Origin: Rhyacophila brunnea | Taxonomy: Eukaryota; Arthropoda; Insecta; Trichoptera; Rhyacophilidae | Assembly: GCA_022495005.1 (NCBI GenBank) | Contig: JAGYXB010000069.1 | Span: 1 to 64,000, forward strand | DNA length: 64,000 nt | Reading direction: 5' to 3' | Shown here: piece after piece, positions 22,709-35,005 of the stretch | Position numbering within the stretch: the first letter of the stretch is position 1 | How the letters are laid out: every line of letters begins with the position of its first letter | Translations under genes and position numbers: made by a program | Notes under the pieces: generated by a model | What the model was told of the DNA's origin: nothing | Database searches by the model: none | Seen by the model: only the letters and a program-made list of their open reading frames with translations

Positions 22709-23198
22709 AGAGTTGGGCATTTCCCGAGAAAATCTCAATCTCGAGATTCGGGATTTCCCGAAAAGAATTCTCGAGATATCGGTAAATTAAAAAAAACCTG
22801 TAAAAATCCTAAAATCAGTGTAAAAACAGACAAATTCCAAAAAATATGATTTTTTTATTTATATAAGAAGACAAACAAAATAGAAGTAGGAAAACAAAAA
22901 TAATTCAAAACATTACTTATTAAAATAGAATTTTAAAAAACACAGACGTTGGCTTAATTGTGTTAAATGCCCCGATCAGTCCATGGACGTTTTGTGTTTT
23001 CTCTCCACTTTTTTCATATTATACATAATCGTTTTTCAATTAATATTTGACAATAAAGAAATTCTGAATTCCGAGAAAAGATTCTCGAGATCCGGGATTT
23101 CTCAAAATGTTAAAAATTTCAATTCTCAAGATTCGGGAATGAAAAATCTCGAAAATTTCTCGAGAATTCTCGTCGGGAAATTCCCGAAACCCAACTCT
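22709..23198. mobile_element. MITE with AGAGTTGGG ends and internal CTCGAGA motifs
   Basis: The termini are AGAGTTGGGCATTTCCCG on the left and, reversed, AGAGTTGGGTTTCGGGAATT on the right, both running into repeats of CTCGAGAT, TTCGGGA and GAATTCTCGAG. ACTT flanks each side (22705-22708 and 23199-23202). Related ends beginning AGAGTTGGG are common among hAT-type MITEs, but an 8 bp duplication is not visible, so the class is open. Overlapping frames of 60-102 codons on both strands are by-products of the inverted repeats. Confidence 0.7.
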
Positions 23199-23202
23199 AC
23201 TT

Positions 23203-24541
23203 ATAGCGATACTCATATCCATACACATAGTAGTACACTTTAATACATTATATCTTGAGAATTGGATCTGTAATGACCTCACCCTTAAACATTGAGGTAA
23301 CGAGAAGAAAAAAAGAACACGCGGTGACAACCCAAAAAAAAAATACACAATTTAGTGTGAAAGCTCTTGAAAGTATTACTGATATGAAATTAAAATGGCG
23401 AAGTCAATCTTCCGAAAATTAATATGAGCGCTACAGAATAGTAATACCTGATGGACAGCAATCAAAAGTATGCATTTTGTAGACATATTTATGAAATAAA
23501 TTATTGAACTGTATTGAAAATTAAATCGTATGATAAATATTTTTAATGAATATCTAAGTATAATATACCCACGTCACTGTTCCCTTACGGAACGAATAAA
23601 CTAGGACACTCTCCAGCAATTAGACCGAGTGGGAGACCAGAACCTACGACTCTCTTCATACAAAATCCAATTGCGTCGACCAGTCATGCGTCTCGGATCA
23701 GTTTAAGTGGACTATTAAACAAAACCTTTTTGGTTCCAGGTTCCAGCACCGCTCCCTGATTTGTCGATTGTAGTAGGGCAACACGGTTAACAATGCAAAT
23801 ACCTACCACATATATTGATAGCCAAAGAAAAGTCATTAAATAGTGATATTGTCAATACAGCCTAGTTAACACACACAAGAAATACCTGTACATTATTATT
23901 TAATCTATTCGTATTGTCAGAGAGAAGGACCTCTACAGAGGCTACTAATACCTATGGATGCTATTATACTAGATACCTAGTACCTAGTATCGTAAGATTT
24001 CGCTACTAAAATTAAATAAGTAGGTATATAAGGAATACGTTTTTAGTATTTTATTCATTTGTTTACACAATAATAATAATATGACAGTGTTTTTTTGTTG
24101 TTCATGTATCGAAAATATAACGATTGAGCATACCATTATGTCTTCTTTATCGAACATTAGCGATCGTCGTGTTAACGTCCGCGTAAAATACGGAAATTTA
24201 ATGATTCAATTTGAGTGCTATTTATCCACCTATACTTATAAACATCAAATGGATCTGGGCGCAAGTTTCATTACCCGCACCTCACCTCACTACTCCACCG
24301 CTGCTATATGATTGCTTTAAGTGTTTATCTTAATTACTAAAAACTTTATTTTATACTTTAGTTTTAGTTCATGGACATAATATTTAGTCACGCTGATTAA
24401 ATGGAAAATATTTCGATATTGCAAACATGATTTTATTTTTATTATAAGTATGTAAATTTACTGTGGAGTAGGTACCATCTACTACTTATTTACGACGATG
24501 GTACGTCTTTTTTTTAGAATGCAGATTTTTGTGACAATTAT
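23203..24541. other. non-coding stretch with one GC-richer patch
   Basis: The patch at 23570-23790 (GAGTGGGAGACCAGAACC, GGTTCCAGCACCGCTCC) has no open frame and no identifiable ends. The remainder is AT-rich. A 76-codon frame at 24081-24311 shows no motif. Confidence 0.4.
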
Positions 24542-24545
24542 TTAA

Positions 24546-25155
24546 CCCATCGCGCCCTATCGGCGCCAATTTGGCGCCGGTGTTACAGGATGCAGGACAT
24601 GATAAAAATATTTTTTTTTTAATCATATTTTGATTTTTTTTAAGTTGAAATTACTTAATAATATATGTAGCTATCATTTTATGATGTTAGTTATATACGG
24701 TCCAATATATTTTTTAAGAAGTATTTGATTTATAAAATCTATTTTTATTTAAATTTATCAAAATAATGATCAGTTCGCTAGGTATGAGGTGTTTGAGACA
24801 GTAATAAACATAAAATGGCCCCCCAACTTCTAAATATCTTGAAGAGTATTATATTTAGCTCCAGTTTTAGTATATCTTTCTTTTATTATTTACTTCTATC
24901 ATAGACTTTTTATCTATGTCATTTTGTATTAAAAAAGGCTAAAAAAAACCAAAAAACTATATTTGACATGTTTTTTTTCATTCCACGTATACACAAAGTT
25001 TACTTAAAATATAAATACTTAATAGAAAAATTCAAAACCTATAAATATTTAAAAGATTTATTTGAATTGAATGAATAATACATGAGTTATATCAATTTTA
25101 ATAATCAATGTGCCTTTTTAAATGATCCTGAAAAATTAAATCTGTCTGCAATGGG
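24546..25155. mobile_element. piggyBac-like MITE (610 bp)
   Basis: Flanked by TTAA on both sides (24542-24545 and 25156-25159), with ends that start with CCC as in piggyBac: CCCATCGCGCCC on the left and, reversed, CCCATTGCAGACAG on the right. Only the first eight or so bases are inverted repeats. A perfect subterminal palindrome, CGGCGCCAATTTGGCGCCG, lies at the left end. The interior is AT-rich with no transposase. Confidence 0.75.
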
Positions 25156-25233
25156 TTAAGTGAATCTTTAAGATAACCAATGGCTTTTTAATGGCCGATG
25201 AAAATATAGATCTTTTTCTTGTTGTGCCATCCC

Positions 25234-25480
25234 CTAGCGGAGGTCGGCTACCATCGATGTGATCTTAGCTTTGTCGTCTGCTACCGGAACAGTTCAGTGA
25301 AGCTGCATTCGTAACAATCACGGAGGTTCTTAAGCAACGAAATGCGGCGCCGCCCTCTGCTACGCTTACCATTTCCTTGAATGACAAGTTGGGGAATGCT
25401 GTACTTTTGTCCTCTCATAATGTGGCCGAGGTACTGTAGTCTCCTGGTTTTGATACTACGTAGAACTTCTCGGTCCTTCC
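25234..25480 (-). pseudogene. LINE reverse transcriptase C-terminal relic with one frameshift
   Basis: On the minus strand the frame reads RRLQYLGHIMRGQKYSIPQL, then GKRSRGRRRISLLKNLRD and CSFTELFR, and after a one-base shift VADDKAKITSMVADLR and a stop at 25234-25236. This is the well-known C-terminus of a widespread insect LINE endonuclease-reverse transcriptase (LEYLGHIMR ... GRRRxSWLKNLR ... IAMMIANLR). Only the frameshift separates it from an intact tail, so it is much younger than the same region at 6630-6947. The remainder of the element is missing. Confidence 0.8.
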
Positions 25481-25984
25481 CATTCGATATAGATATCTGC
25501 GCTTATTTATAGAAATGTGTAGTACTCAAACGACTAAAGTAGTAAGTATATACCACCCAGAACTAGTTACTCTTAGACTTAATTAAAGCTTTTAATGAAT
25601 TAAACTATTTATAACATAGTGTATTTATAGCAAAAAAAATCCTGCTAATTAAATTATTATGTGTCCGGGGTAAATGTTAGAATCTCGCATCTGGTGAATA
25701 CCATTATTAGTTTGAGTGAATGGATGATAACCATTTCTCTCAAAAGAGGTGGCCAAGATCCACATTATTTGATTATAAATACAGTATAAAAAATATCCAA
25801 GTAATAACGTTACATAATAATATATCGCTTAGTATAGAGAAAAAGTATGTGATATTAAATGTATTGTACAGAATTCTTCGTTCCGTTATTTTTTGGTGTC
25901 GTGTTTTTATTTTGAGTGACGATTCAAAAATACCTCGCCGCTGTTAAGTACAACTTACTCTTTGTGGTTGTCAGTTACCACGTG

Positions 25985-26290
25985 AATGTACGTGAATGCA
26001 ACTGAAGTAGTCTGCAGGCAAGTACAGATTACTTTTAAGCGATGTCTGACGTGTCAAAGCGTTCTTTGGTCTGTCAATAGAATCATATCAAATGGAAGAC
26101 GCGGTTGTATGACGATGCAGCTGTTATGTGTGCAATCCCGAGGGCATTCAGGCGTCAATCGCTGGCAGCCTGGTGGTGCATTGGAAGAGCACTTACGACC
26201 GTATTTGGGAGAGAGTGACAATGAGAGGTATCGACTCTGTGTAGACTGTAGTGTATTCCTAATCGATGGTGTAACGCTTCTCTAAGAAAT
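25985..26290. other. GC-richer stretch with an unrecognised 99-codon frame
   Basis: A plus-strand frame of 99 codons covers this patch (GHSGVNRWQPGGALEEHL in its middle). I recognise no family. The composition is unlike the surrounding AT-rich DNA, so it may be a fragment of a decayed retroelement or a conserved non-coding element. No splice signals or poly(A) context argue for a gene. Confidence 0.3.
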
Positions 26291-26517
26291 TCGATAAATC
26301 GGATTAGCATTATAAAAGGTTCGATATTTTCAATGCATTTTTTACGTATGCAATAGTTGTACATACTTCAATGAATGATAAGTAAAAGAATAATATTTTC
26401 TATTCATATATATTCATAAAAATTATATAGTGGAATCCATAACATTATTATTGGATTTAAAATATACCTACAATAACTCTGTGGCGATCATATAGTATTT
26501 TATATAGTTTAATATTA

Positions 26518-26552
26518 GTCGTGGGTCCCAGGTTTGAATCCCGGGTCTGGCA
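26518..26552 (+). repeat. tRNA-derived SINE fragment
   Basis: GTCCCAGGTTTGAATCCCGG followed by GTCTGGCAAAAA. GGTTTGAATCC is a B-box-like sequence. The same block occurs on the minus strand at 52920-52975 (GTCGTGGGTTTATAATCCTG, GGTCTGGTAAA), so it belongs to a dispersed tRNA-derived repeat. The A box is not present. Confidence 0.5.
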
Positions 26553-27099
26553 AAAAAATATATCTTGTTTTGGACCAAGAATTGACTAGCACATATTTCT
26601 CATAAAAACAAATTTTTGTCAATAAAGTCATGTGATATTATTAGGATCGAAGACATGGTAAAATATATAATGTTTTATTAACTGAATTTATCATAATTAT
26701 TATAAAAGGTACGCTTTGAATAAAACAATCCAAGAACTTGAATGCCTGCTATTTCTTTTACAAACAAGTATTTTTTCTGACGACTTTACTTTTCCTACAA
26801 TATGTCTTGCATTTTGCCTTTTATCAAATTGATATTTCTACTAAACGGTTTGCAAACTATCAAAGCAAATAGCTCATACAATATTAACAATAATTACCTA
26901 TATATGGTAGAGATAATATGTATGTATACACTATACATTCGTTTGAGGTTGTTTAGATTAGTACGATGTATAATTCTTGGTATGCATTATGCAAGGCAAA
27001 ACTCAAACAGACAACAGTGGCAAACAAAAAAGAAGCCGGTGGACATTCGTAAAAGCTGTACAAAAGTGGGACAAGACGACAGTACGGCTGCACACGGCT

Positions 27100-27400
27100 C
27101 GGAGTGAAATGTGAAAATTTGCATTTTAATGAAAACACCACGCTCACATAACAAGATTATCTAATGGCCGTGAAATTACAACGGGAAAAAACTACAGGCC
27201 TGGGCTCGCGTCGCAGAAAAATAAGGAAACAAAATTGATTTTTATTCATTTACGAATACAAGGCGAGAGGCGGGCGGGCCTAATTGACGTCGTAAAACAT
27301 CGGGGGATCGTGTCACCGGCCATCAAATTCACCGCTCCGTATAAAGTGGGTGTACAAGATTTTGTATAAAACACGGAGTAATTTATACAAAATCTTGTAT
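27100..27400. other. GC-rich non-coding island with a perfect hairpin
   Basis: Dense in CG words (CTGGGCTCGCGTCGCAG, AGGCGAGAGGCGGGCGGGCC). At its right edge a perfect 18 bp stem (27353-27370 with 27382-27399, TACAAGATTTTGTATAAA and its complement) encloses an 11-base loop ACACGGAGTAA. No coding frame. Candidate regulatory or structured RNA region; nothing more can be said. Confidence 0.4.
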
Positions 27401-28585
27401 CCGGATTTTAAAAAAGCTCTTCTTTTATCTTTCAAAGGTATATTATAGTAATACAGCCCGGGATTTTCCTCCATTGAAGATTTTTTTTAATAGATTTAAT
27501 CAGGGATAAGAAATAATTAGATCTCTTCACTTCTTGAAACTCTATTAAAATAATTAAACCTTTTTAAATATATACTTTCGTTTTAATTAATTTATTCGGT
27601 ATCTTGTAGGTTTACATTCTATTCTACCGATACATTATTAATTTTCTAGTCAGTATTCTGTATCACAAAACATTAATCAAAACACTAAAATGTCATTAAT
27701 AAAAATTTATCAAATTTTTAATTAGTTTCATTAAATACCTAATCTAACCTAACAAAATAAATATAAGTAAAAGTTAAGTAGGAATACCAGAAAGCATTAG
27801 AAGTTTACCACAGTATCGTTCAACCCTGCTGTATAAATATTTCATTATTATGACTACAAATCAAGAAATACAGTGTTTTTTTTTTTTAAATTTTGCTTTT
27901 ATGCTCATTATGAAATTTTACGAATAAAAGCATAATAATTTTGTAATATATATAGCTTGTATTTTACTATAAGACAATCAAAGTACAATTGGGTACATTA
28001 TAAATTGAGATACACATACCAGTCCCGTTTCTAGGCAAAGTACTGCCGTTATGCATACTTAATTTGACAACCCTTTACAATTTAGATTAAATTGTTTGAA
28101 AAGTCATATTAACCTAATATGTTTGACTATGTTTACATGGCTATCTTAAATGTATAAATGGAATAAAAATATTTGTTTCAGACACACAATTCTATTAAAT
28201 AGTAGACATATTTTATCAGCGATGCAGGCGATTTTTTTTCCACGAAATCTACATTCAGAAGTTGTTATATTTATTTTATTTCATCATTTGCCGCATCTTC
28301 AAATGTGCAGCTCCAAGCAGCCGATGAAATCTCTCTCCCCCATCATTGAATATAATATCTAATAGGAATGTACATCATTGTGATACCAAGGAACGTGTAA
28401 AGAAAACACAAATTCTGTTCTGCACACTAAAATTATATCAAAAAGCGGTAGGATAAAAACACATAAAGCGTATAAATACATAAAACTTTCCCACTCGACA
28501 TATTACACACACAAACCATGGATGTAACAGCAAAAAGTTGACATTTTCGTGATGAAAATTTCGAAACTCCATTTTCATATTCCGA
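27401..28585. other. AT-rich stretch with nothing recognised
   Basis: No reading frame or repeat family supported. A single CTAACCTAAC string at 27744-27753 is too short to be meaningful. Confidence 0.45.
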
Positions 28586-28589
28586 AATC

Positions 28590-28770
28590 AAAACAAATTT
28601 CTCGCATTCAGAGACACAACGCAACCAATCAGCGGCGAGGAGCTTTCGCACCTGTTTCGGCGGAAACGGCAAATTGTGCCACCGGAAATGGAACGAGCGA
28701 CAAGACGCAACGACGCAGCGGGGTGGAAAGGGTAATACGACGAATGGGAGGGGGGCCACGGAGTGTATTC
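28590..28770. other. GC-rich non-coding island with a CCAAT box
   Basis: Includes CAACCAATCAGCGGCGAGG, CGGCGGAAACGGC and ACGCAACGACGCAGCGGGG. Frames of 61-122 codons on both strands overlap it but none looks like protein. CCAATCA followed by a GC-rich stretch is promoter-like, though no transcript can be inferred. Confidence 0.35.
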
Positions 28771-29140
28771 CAAAGAATTGAAAATTGTTCAAGTAACACA
28801 TTATTAAAAATATATATATATCAATAAAAGAGATAACAATATACTATTACCTATCAAAACATGCCGATATTTTTTGCTATTCAATGATAAATAATTGATT
28901 ACATGGTTAAGCACGTGTTAATAATGTTGTTTAGGTATTTTATTGATATTCAGATATTACAACAGATATTATATTTTAAAAATCAACATTAATGTTTTTA
29001 ATATTTTCGTGAGATTGAGCGTATCGGAAAAAAAATTCGGTAAGTTCAATTGTGGATTAATCAAAATTGATATTCCATATTATGTACATACATCGTATTG
29101 CAAATAAGTATCAATACTAATTAATAGGCTATCTATAGAT

Positions 29141-29575
29141 TGAATTGAATTCAATTCAATTCAATTCAATTCATTTTTTTTTTTAACATATTGTGGACAT
29201 TACAAATTATATGTTTAAGACGTTCACAACATGACATTTAGAAACAAAGATAAATATAACAGAATTACATAAAAAAGAGATATATCAGTAGATGAATTAG
29301 ATAGGTACAAGGAAGTACACCGGATGAGCTAAGCAGACCCTATTTTAAGATTTTATAAAACAACATCCACCTAAACTCATTCTCACGTAGGTGGAATATA
29401 TCAACACCCGAAGCAAATTCGTTGAACATAGTTATCACTCTCCCAATTGGCATTACCAGTGGCAGGTTGGTTCTGCACCTTGGGACAATAAACAACTGGT
29501 GGTCTCTATTTCCCGCATGCTGTTTTGAGCCGTGTGTCGTACGAAGAATTGTGTTCATGTAACTATATTATTTTC
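29141..29575 (-). mobile_element. LINE 3' end with (TTGAA)n tail
   Basis: On the minus strand the element ends in an A-run and about seven GAATT units (29140-29184), a tail type used by CR1/Jockey-like insect LINEs. Upstream a 72-codon frame (29340-29558) reads HGSKQHAGNRDHQLFIVPRC, then RTNLPLVMPIGRVITMFNEF and DIFHLRENEFR, which fits the C-terminal RTxxxxxSFxxRxxxxWNxLP-type region of LINE reverse transcriptases. No stop interrupts it. The microsatellite tail and intact tail frame suggest moderate age. A decayed sister copy lies at 130-315. Confidence 0.7.
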
Positions 29576-30454
29576 ATTAATAATTAGTATTGAAGCATCT
29601 GAGCGTATCCTTTTATATACCACATATGATTGGCGAAGACTCCATACTAGGCGATTATTTAATACCTACCTTCTTAAAAAAATATTTTTTAATTTCACAT
29701 TGACGTATTTATATAATCACATAAATTTTATATAAAAATAATTTATTCAATTTGCCAACGACATCTATCGTATAATTGTATAGGAATATATTATATAATA
29801 AGCACCATCTGTCGAAAGTTTAAAAAAAACGCCACAACTCGTCTCTCTTCAACATTATATTGTATGAATTATTTTATGGTGAATCCGGATGTTTTTTTTG
29901 TATTGAGTTTATGTCACGTGACCTCAGCGTGTCTGTTCCAGTCCATACACATTGATAGGCTGCTAAAACTACGCCCAACACATTTTCCCATAATGTTATT
30001 ATCTATGGTTGCAAGATATATATATGTTATGATCTATGGTTGCAATAATAATTAATCATAAGATAATTTTAAAAAAATCTATGGGATTCAATCACCCAAT
30101 CAGTTGTTTTTAAAAATAAAAAATAATTTATTTCGTGATTTTTATCTATCAGTTAGTTCAATCATAGACTTACATAATTTATTCAGTCAGTTATGTCAGT
30201 AGAGATCTGATATTGTACCTAAATCATTCGTCAGTATATATATATACAATATTTTAAAAATGTCTAGTTTTACGGGTGAAATTCTAAATTGTTAAGGAAC
30301 ATATACACAACAATGGATTTTTTCAAAGATTACAATATATTTTGAGCATAAATGTTTAGGAAAATGCATAATTCAAACTCATTGCTCAATTTTATATCGT
30401 CAGTGAGCTTTTGAAATTTCATCGATTTAGTATGTTGTTGTCATTGATATGTTT
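29576..30454. other. AT-rich stretch with nothing recognised
   Basis: No coding or repeat signal beyond simple AT runs. Confidence 0.45.
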
Positions 30455-30540
30455 AGGGATTGCAATACCGAATGAATATATCAATACCGGTATTTCAGTA
30501 TTTCTTATTTAATACCGGTATTAATACCGGTATTCGTCAA
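30455..30540. repeat. cluster of AATACCGGTATT palindromes
   Basis: Begins TAGGGATTGCAATACCG and contains three ATACCGGTATT palindromes within about 85 bases. One-sided arrays like this occur at the ends of hAT-type MITEs that start CAGGGATTGCAA. The opposite end was not found within the next kilobase, so this is probably a broken end. Confidence 0.45.
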
Positions 30541-31430
30541 AACATATTATAGAGAAAAAAGACGTACCCATCTATAATTATAGCTATTAAAATCTATTTA
30601 ACCATTTTATAGCAGCCTGAAGTATCTACTTATCTACATTTATAATGTTGATCATTATATGTACAGATCATAATATTTTAGAACTGTTAATTTTTACAAA
30701 TACTATAAGTCAGGGTACAGGAAAATTTCTCAAATTAAACATTAAATTTGCTGGATGTAGGTACCTACTATCAATGTTGGATCATTTTATCCTTTATTTT
30801 GGTAGTTTATCTCGAGGATCGTTTTGGTGGCTCATTTATAATAATATGATCAAAATAAAATATTATGTCTTCTTGAAAAATTCTCTCTTCCATCTGTAAC
30901 ATCTTAGTATGATGAATGTCAAAATATATACTCACAAGTATCGCATTGAAAGAATTTATTTACAAGAATTTTAAACTTTATAATAATGTAAAAACATCGT
31001 ATATTATTTGATATTAACAAAAAAATATCGATACCAGTTGTTTATATCGAAAGTATAAAATTGATTGCAACTTACCGTAGAAATTAATAATACTATTGAT
31101 ATTATTAGTGTAGTTATATGGTATTACTATCATTATCTGCTTATAATGTACATCGCAATAATATTGATACGTTTTCTTCTCAGTAAAATAATCAATTCCT
31201 ACAAAGAAACGTAATTAGTGTGTAACAGCCGAAGCGATATCAATAACAGTCAATTATTTTGATTGTGTAACTAACGCGTTTTGTAAGATACCTTTTATGT
31301 ATTTTAATTTGATTATTGTACGCACTTTACAATCATCCCTTTCAATTATAATCGCCGAAATAAAGGTAAGCAAGTACTGGCATGGCCATCTCTTCTCGGA
31401 ATTAGTAAACACTGGGAATTAATTAAAAAT
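30541..31430. other. AT-rich stretch with nothing recognised
   Basis: An 84-codon frame at 30645-30899 is hydrophobic and AT-biased, as expected from translated AT-rich DNA. Nothing classified. Confidence 0.45.
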
Positions 31431-31640
31431 TTAAGATCCATCGGCGAACAGTGGCGGTGCGCCGTGTATAGGATCTTGTCAGTACAATAGGCGGGCGGGG
31501 AACAAAAAAATAAATAAAATAAACGAAATTCAGCTACACAAAATAAACCTTAAAAAAGCGAAACGTTGAGCAAAGAGGACGGCGGATAACAAAAGTAATT
31601 TATTTGTAAAGGCAAAACGGCGTTGGAGGGAGAAAGATAT
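31430..31640. other. GC-richer non-coding island
   Basis: Contains GGCGAACAGTGGCGGTGCGC and AGGCGGGCGGGGAAC. No coding frame or element ends. It shares the short word AGGCGGGCGGG with the island at 27100-27400, which may be chance. Confidence 0.3.
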
Positions 31641-32035
31641 AGTCACAATGTTCAGACCTGGATAGCGAGACTCCGTGACAAATTTAGATCGCATGTCAGA
31701 AAAAGTCGGTATTTTTTTGTAGGTAACTTTGCTGTTCCTTGCCGAATGAAGGTGGTTCTGACAGAAATTAAATATCTTAAATTAAGATATATTACTTATT
31801 ATAAATTACGAAAGGGAATGGGATTTTTTTTATTGATAGTCTTAAAAATGCAAAAAACCAATACATAAGTTAAAATGGAAAAAAATATAACATGACATTT
31901 ACAAAAAAAAACTACACAAGTACTCGTATATGGATGTAAAACATGGAAAATTAATAGTTATCTGAAACGACAAAATATATGCAGGAAATGGTCAATAATA
32001 ATATTCATTGGCTGTGGCGAGTTTATTCTTTAGTT

Positions 32036-32246
32036 TAGAGCTTCTCTAGATGACGCATGTCTCACCGCGATACGGCGCGAGTGCATGTGGACAGCTCAAT
32101 GAAGTCACCTGTACCTCCACCGCGTGCGATAAGTGACACGCGGCGATTGCATATGGACGGATCATTGAGCTCATATACACTTGGAATGCGTGCGAGTGTC
32201 TACGCGCGAGTCAAATCGCGCCATCTGGACAAGGCCTTAGGTTAAA
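32036..32246. mobile_element. probable hAT-like MITE remnant (GC-rich)
   Basis: Contains spaced subterminal repeats GCATGTGGACAGCTCAATGA and GCATATGGACGGATCATTGA, and similar imperfect ends (CTAGATGACGCATG on the left, CAGATGGCGCGATT in reverse on the right). Spaced short repeats of this type are usual near the ends of hAT elements. No convincing target duplication was found. Confidence 0.4.
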
Positions 32247-33500
32247 GGTTCCTACGATAAAGCATACAATAATATCACACCTTTTAACTAAAAAGGCTTA
32301 AATGAAACTACTGGAAGTTCAGTATGAAACATCAGTAGCCTGATGCAGAGTACCTCCGCTACACGGAAGTACATTGGAACATGTATATTATGTTTTACCC
32401 AGTCTCTCAAAAGGTTACCAACCACTGATGTAGATGTGTTTGTTACTTTTTAAATTTCAATTAAACCGTAAATCCAAGTCATATTAGATAATAGTCAAAA
32501 AATATTCATTTTTTTAATAAATATCTAAAATTATGCCCTTAAACCATACACAATTTTAGATATTTTATAAATATAAGAAATTTTTATCGTCAATTTGCTT
32601 AGTCTAGTATTCACTTATTAACGTATATTTTCACGTCTTATTAAAGTTCAAAATATAAATTATTAATTAAAGAAATACATAAGTAGGTATTAGTAATAAA
32701 AAATCGTCAATTTGTTTAGTCTAGTATTTACATATTAATGTATATTTTAACGTATATTTGTCTTAATAAGGTTAAAAATATAGATTAATAATTTAAGGGG
32801 GGTCCTATATGCCAACAGAGAACCCTGCGGAAAAATATGAAGCTTGCAATTTGAGAATTTTAGAAATTTTAGAAATTAAATTAATAGAATATTTTGTAAA
32901 ATTGTAAAATGGACTAAATGAATTTTAATCAAAATTATAGCAAAACTAAACCACTTCCAATAATGTTGACAGGGGACACTGCCACCTGGTATTTTTTTAG
33001 TACTTTATATTATAATATATCTATAATTTAGGGATTTCTTACAAGTACTTCGCTTTAAGTTTGTTTACCAAAGAAGTGTAACTTTTTCACTTAGGGGTTG
33101 AATACGAAACACCCGCCTTGAGGAAAAAATCTCATCTGAATACAATAGTGCCCTGACTGTGAAAGGGAAAAAAATGATGTTGGTTATAGTAAAGTCGTAT
33201 TCATGAATAAGTGTTGTGAGCGCATAACAATGTGATGCTATTACCGGCTTGCTTGTAATTAGAATGTTCGTGCTGGGCGGTTTACACGGAATTAGGTAGT
33301 TAGGTTGAACCTTTTGATGCGGATAATAGAAATTTATTACGGAAATTATACAAAAAATATATTATTGTCTTCCTTATTTTACTGATTGACGTAATTAAAA
33401 ATATTTTGGGTCTAATAATGGAAAAATATTTTTTTTATTAGATATTTTATGTATGAGAAAATTTAATTTAAAAATTGTCAATATGTATAAGCTAAAATTT
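32247..33500. other. AT-rich stretch with nothing recognised
   Basis: The string TTAAGGGGGGTCCTATATG near 32796 resembles the end of the TTAA family for its first ten bases only. Confidence 0.45.
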
Positions 33501-33501
33501 A

Positions 33502-33690
33502 AGGTTACATGAAAATTATACGTATTTCATGTCACCGTATCACAGTTCACCGTGAGTTGTTGCACAGGAAAGAGCGCATTGAGATCAAAAAATGAACCGT
33601 TGTACGTGGATCATTGCATACAGTAATGTTTTAATTTTATCAGATTCAATATGAACATTCATTTAAAATTGATTCTTATCGAATAACGCT
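33502..33690. mobile_element. partial MULE-like element
   Basis: Begins GGTTACATGAAAATTATACG, like the reversed right end of 11351-11721, and continues with CACAGTTCACCGTGAG, GGAAAGAG and TTTTATCAGATTCA, in the same order as the left part of the element at 50743-51165 (CACAGTTCGCCGTGG, GGAAAGAG, TTTTATTAGATTCA). The right end was not found. Confidence 0.5.
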
Positions 33691-34990
33691 GTCATCAATA
33701 TCAGATATTTGATATTAACCTACTTTTGAATCATTAAGAATATAAGTACTTGTACGATTGAAATTCAAATATAGAATTGTTTAGGTTTAGAATATTACAA
33801 GTTGTTTGGATTGGATATTGTTTGCGGCGATACGTCCAATTTAGAAAAATGCATTTTTGTTGGATATACCTATTATTTTTCGTACTTCATTCATAAAATA
33901 ATACTCACGTCTAAAACTACGTGCAAGTCCTAAAATATTTATAGCGTGGGAGAATTTTAGAGCAAACATACAGATAGTTGACTGATTGCCACGTACATGG
34001 AAAAAAATCATGAGCTTAAAATGACCGTAAAAGGATACCATTTATAAGGTATTAGTTTCGTACGTTTTAGTCATATTATATTTTTTCAAGGTAGCGGGAA
34101 AAAACGAGCGAATTGCCTTAAAAACACGTACCTATGTCCAACGCAGTGATCGCTAGATGGATTTTGATCGATCGAATTTTCCTTGGTCAATCACTACATT
34201 TTGCGCCTCTCGCCAGTAGGTTTTATCAGATGACCAAACATTATAAATTAATGGTGTCATACTTGGAATTTTATATTTAATTTATCTTTCAGGAAACTTG
34301 AATATTTTATAAAATAAAGTCATAGGCCATAGCCATAATTATATTTTAATTATATCACGTAAAATCTCAGAGATAGGTACGACGTAGCGTTTACGAAGTA
34401 GATGAGTGGCAGAGCAAGATACCTATAGAAAGAGCAGGCGATAGGATGACTAATTTCCATCACGAGTTTTGTCACCTTTTCGTTCACAAAAAAATCGGTT
34501 TAGTGAGGACTCAGTCATGTTTCCAAGTACACGACATCACAACATGACGTGATAGAATGCTACCATGATTAATGAGTTTAATCTTAATATTCAATACCTA
34601 TGTAAAAGCACACTTCTTATGAAATAAAGTTGTACATATTAAGACTCAAGAGCGAGATAATTTTTTGCGGCATATTTTAACTACCATACTATCTAATATG
34701 CGAGTGGGGTGAAGTAAACAGCAATTTAACAAAATATAATAGAACTCAATAAAATTACACAAACATTAGTGCAGGTGATAATTTCCGTATATAAGTAGCA
34801 TGATCAGCAATCAATAAAATTAGATCATTATTTACTTATTTAGCAACCGCAGATGTAACTTAAAACAGATACGTTTCGTTTTTATTGGTTTATCACAATA
34901 AAGCGTATGTATAATGATGACATTATAAACCTTCTGGAAATATTTTTGCAATGTAATTCCAACAAATAATCATACATATCCCATGGACAT
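33691..34990. other. AT-rich stretch with nothing recognised
   Basis: GC-richer at 34090-34210 (CGCAGTGATCGCTAGATGG) without identifiable ends or frames. Confidence 0.4.
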
Positions 34991-35005
34991 AATAATATAT
35001 GGTTA

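Noticed and set aside
25986..26285. 99-codon frame as a small host gene
   Set aside because: No motif, no start context or splice context, and it lies in a repeat-rich window.
32790..32815. Another end of the TTAA element family (TTAAGGGGGGTCC)
   Set aside because: Match stops after about ten bases and no opposite end is found.
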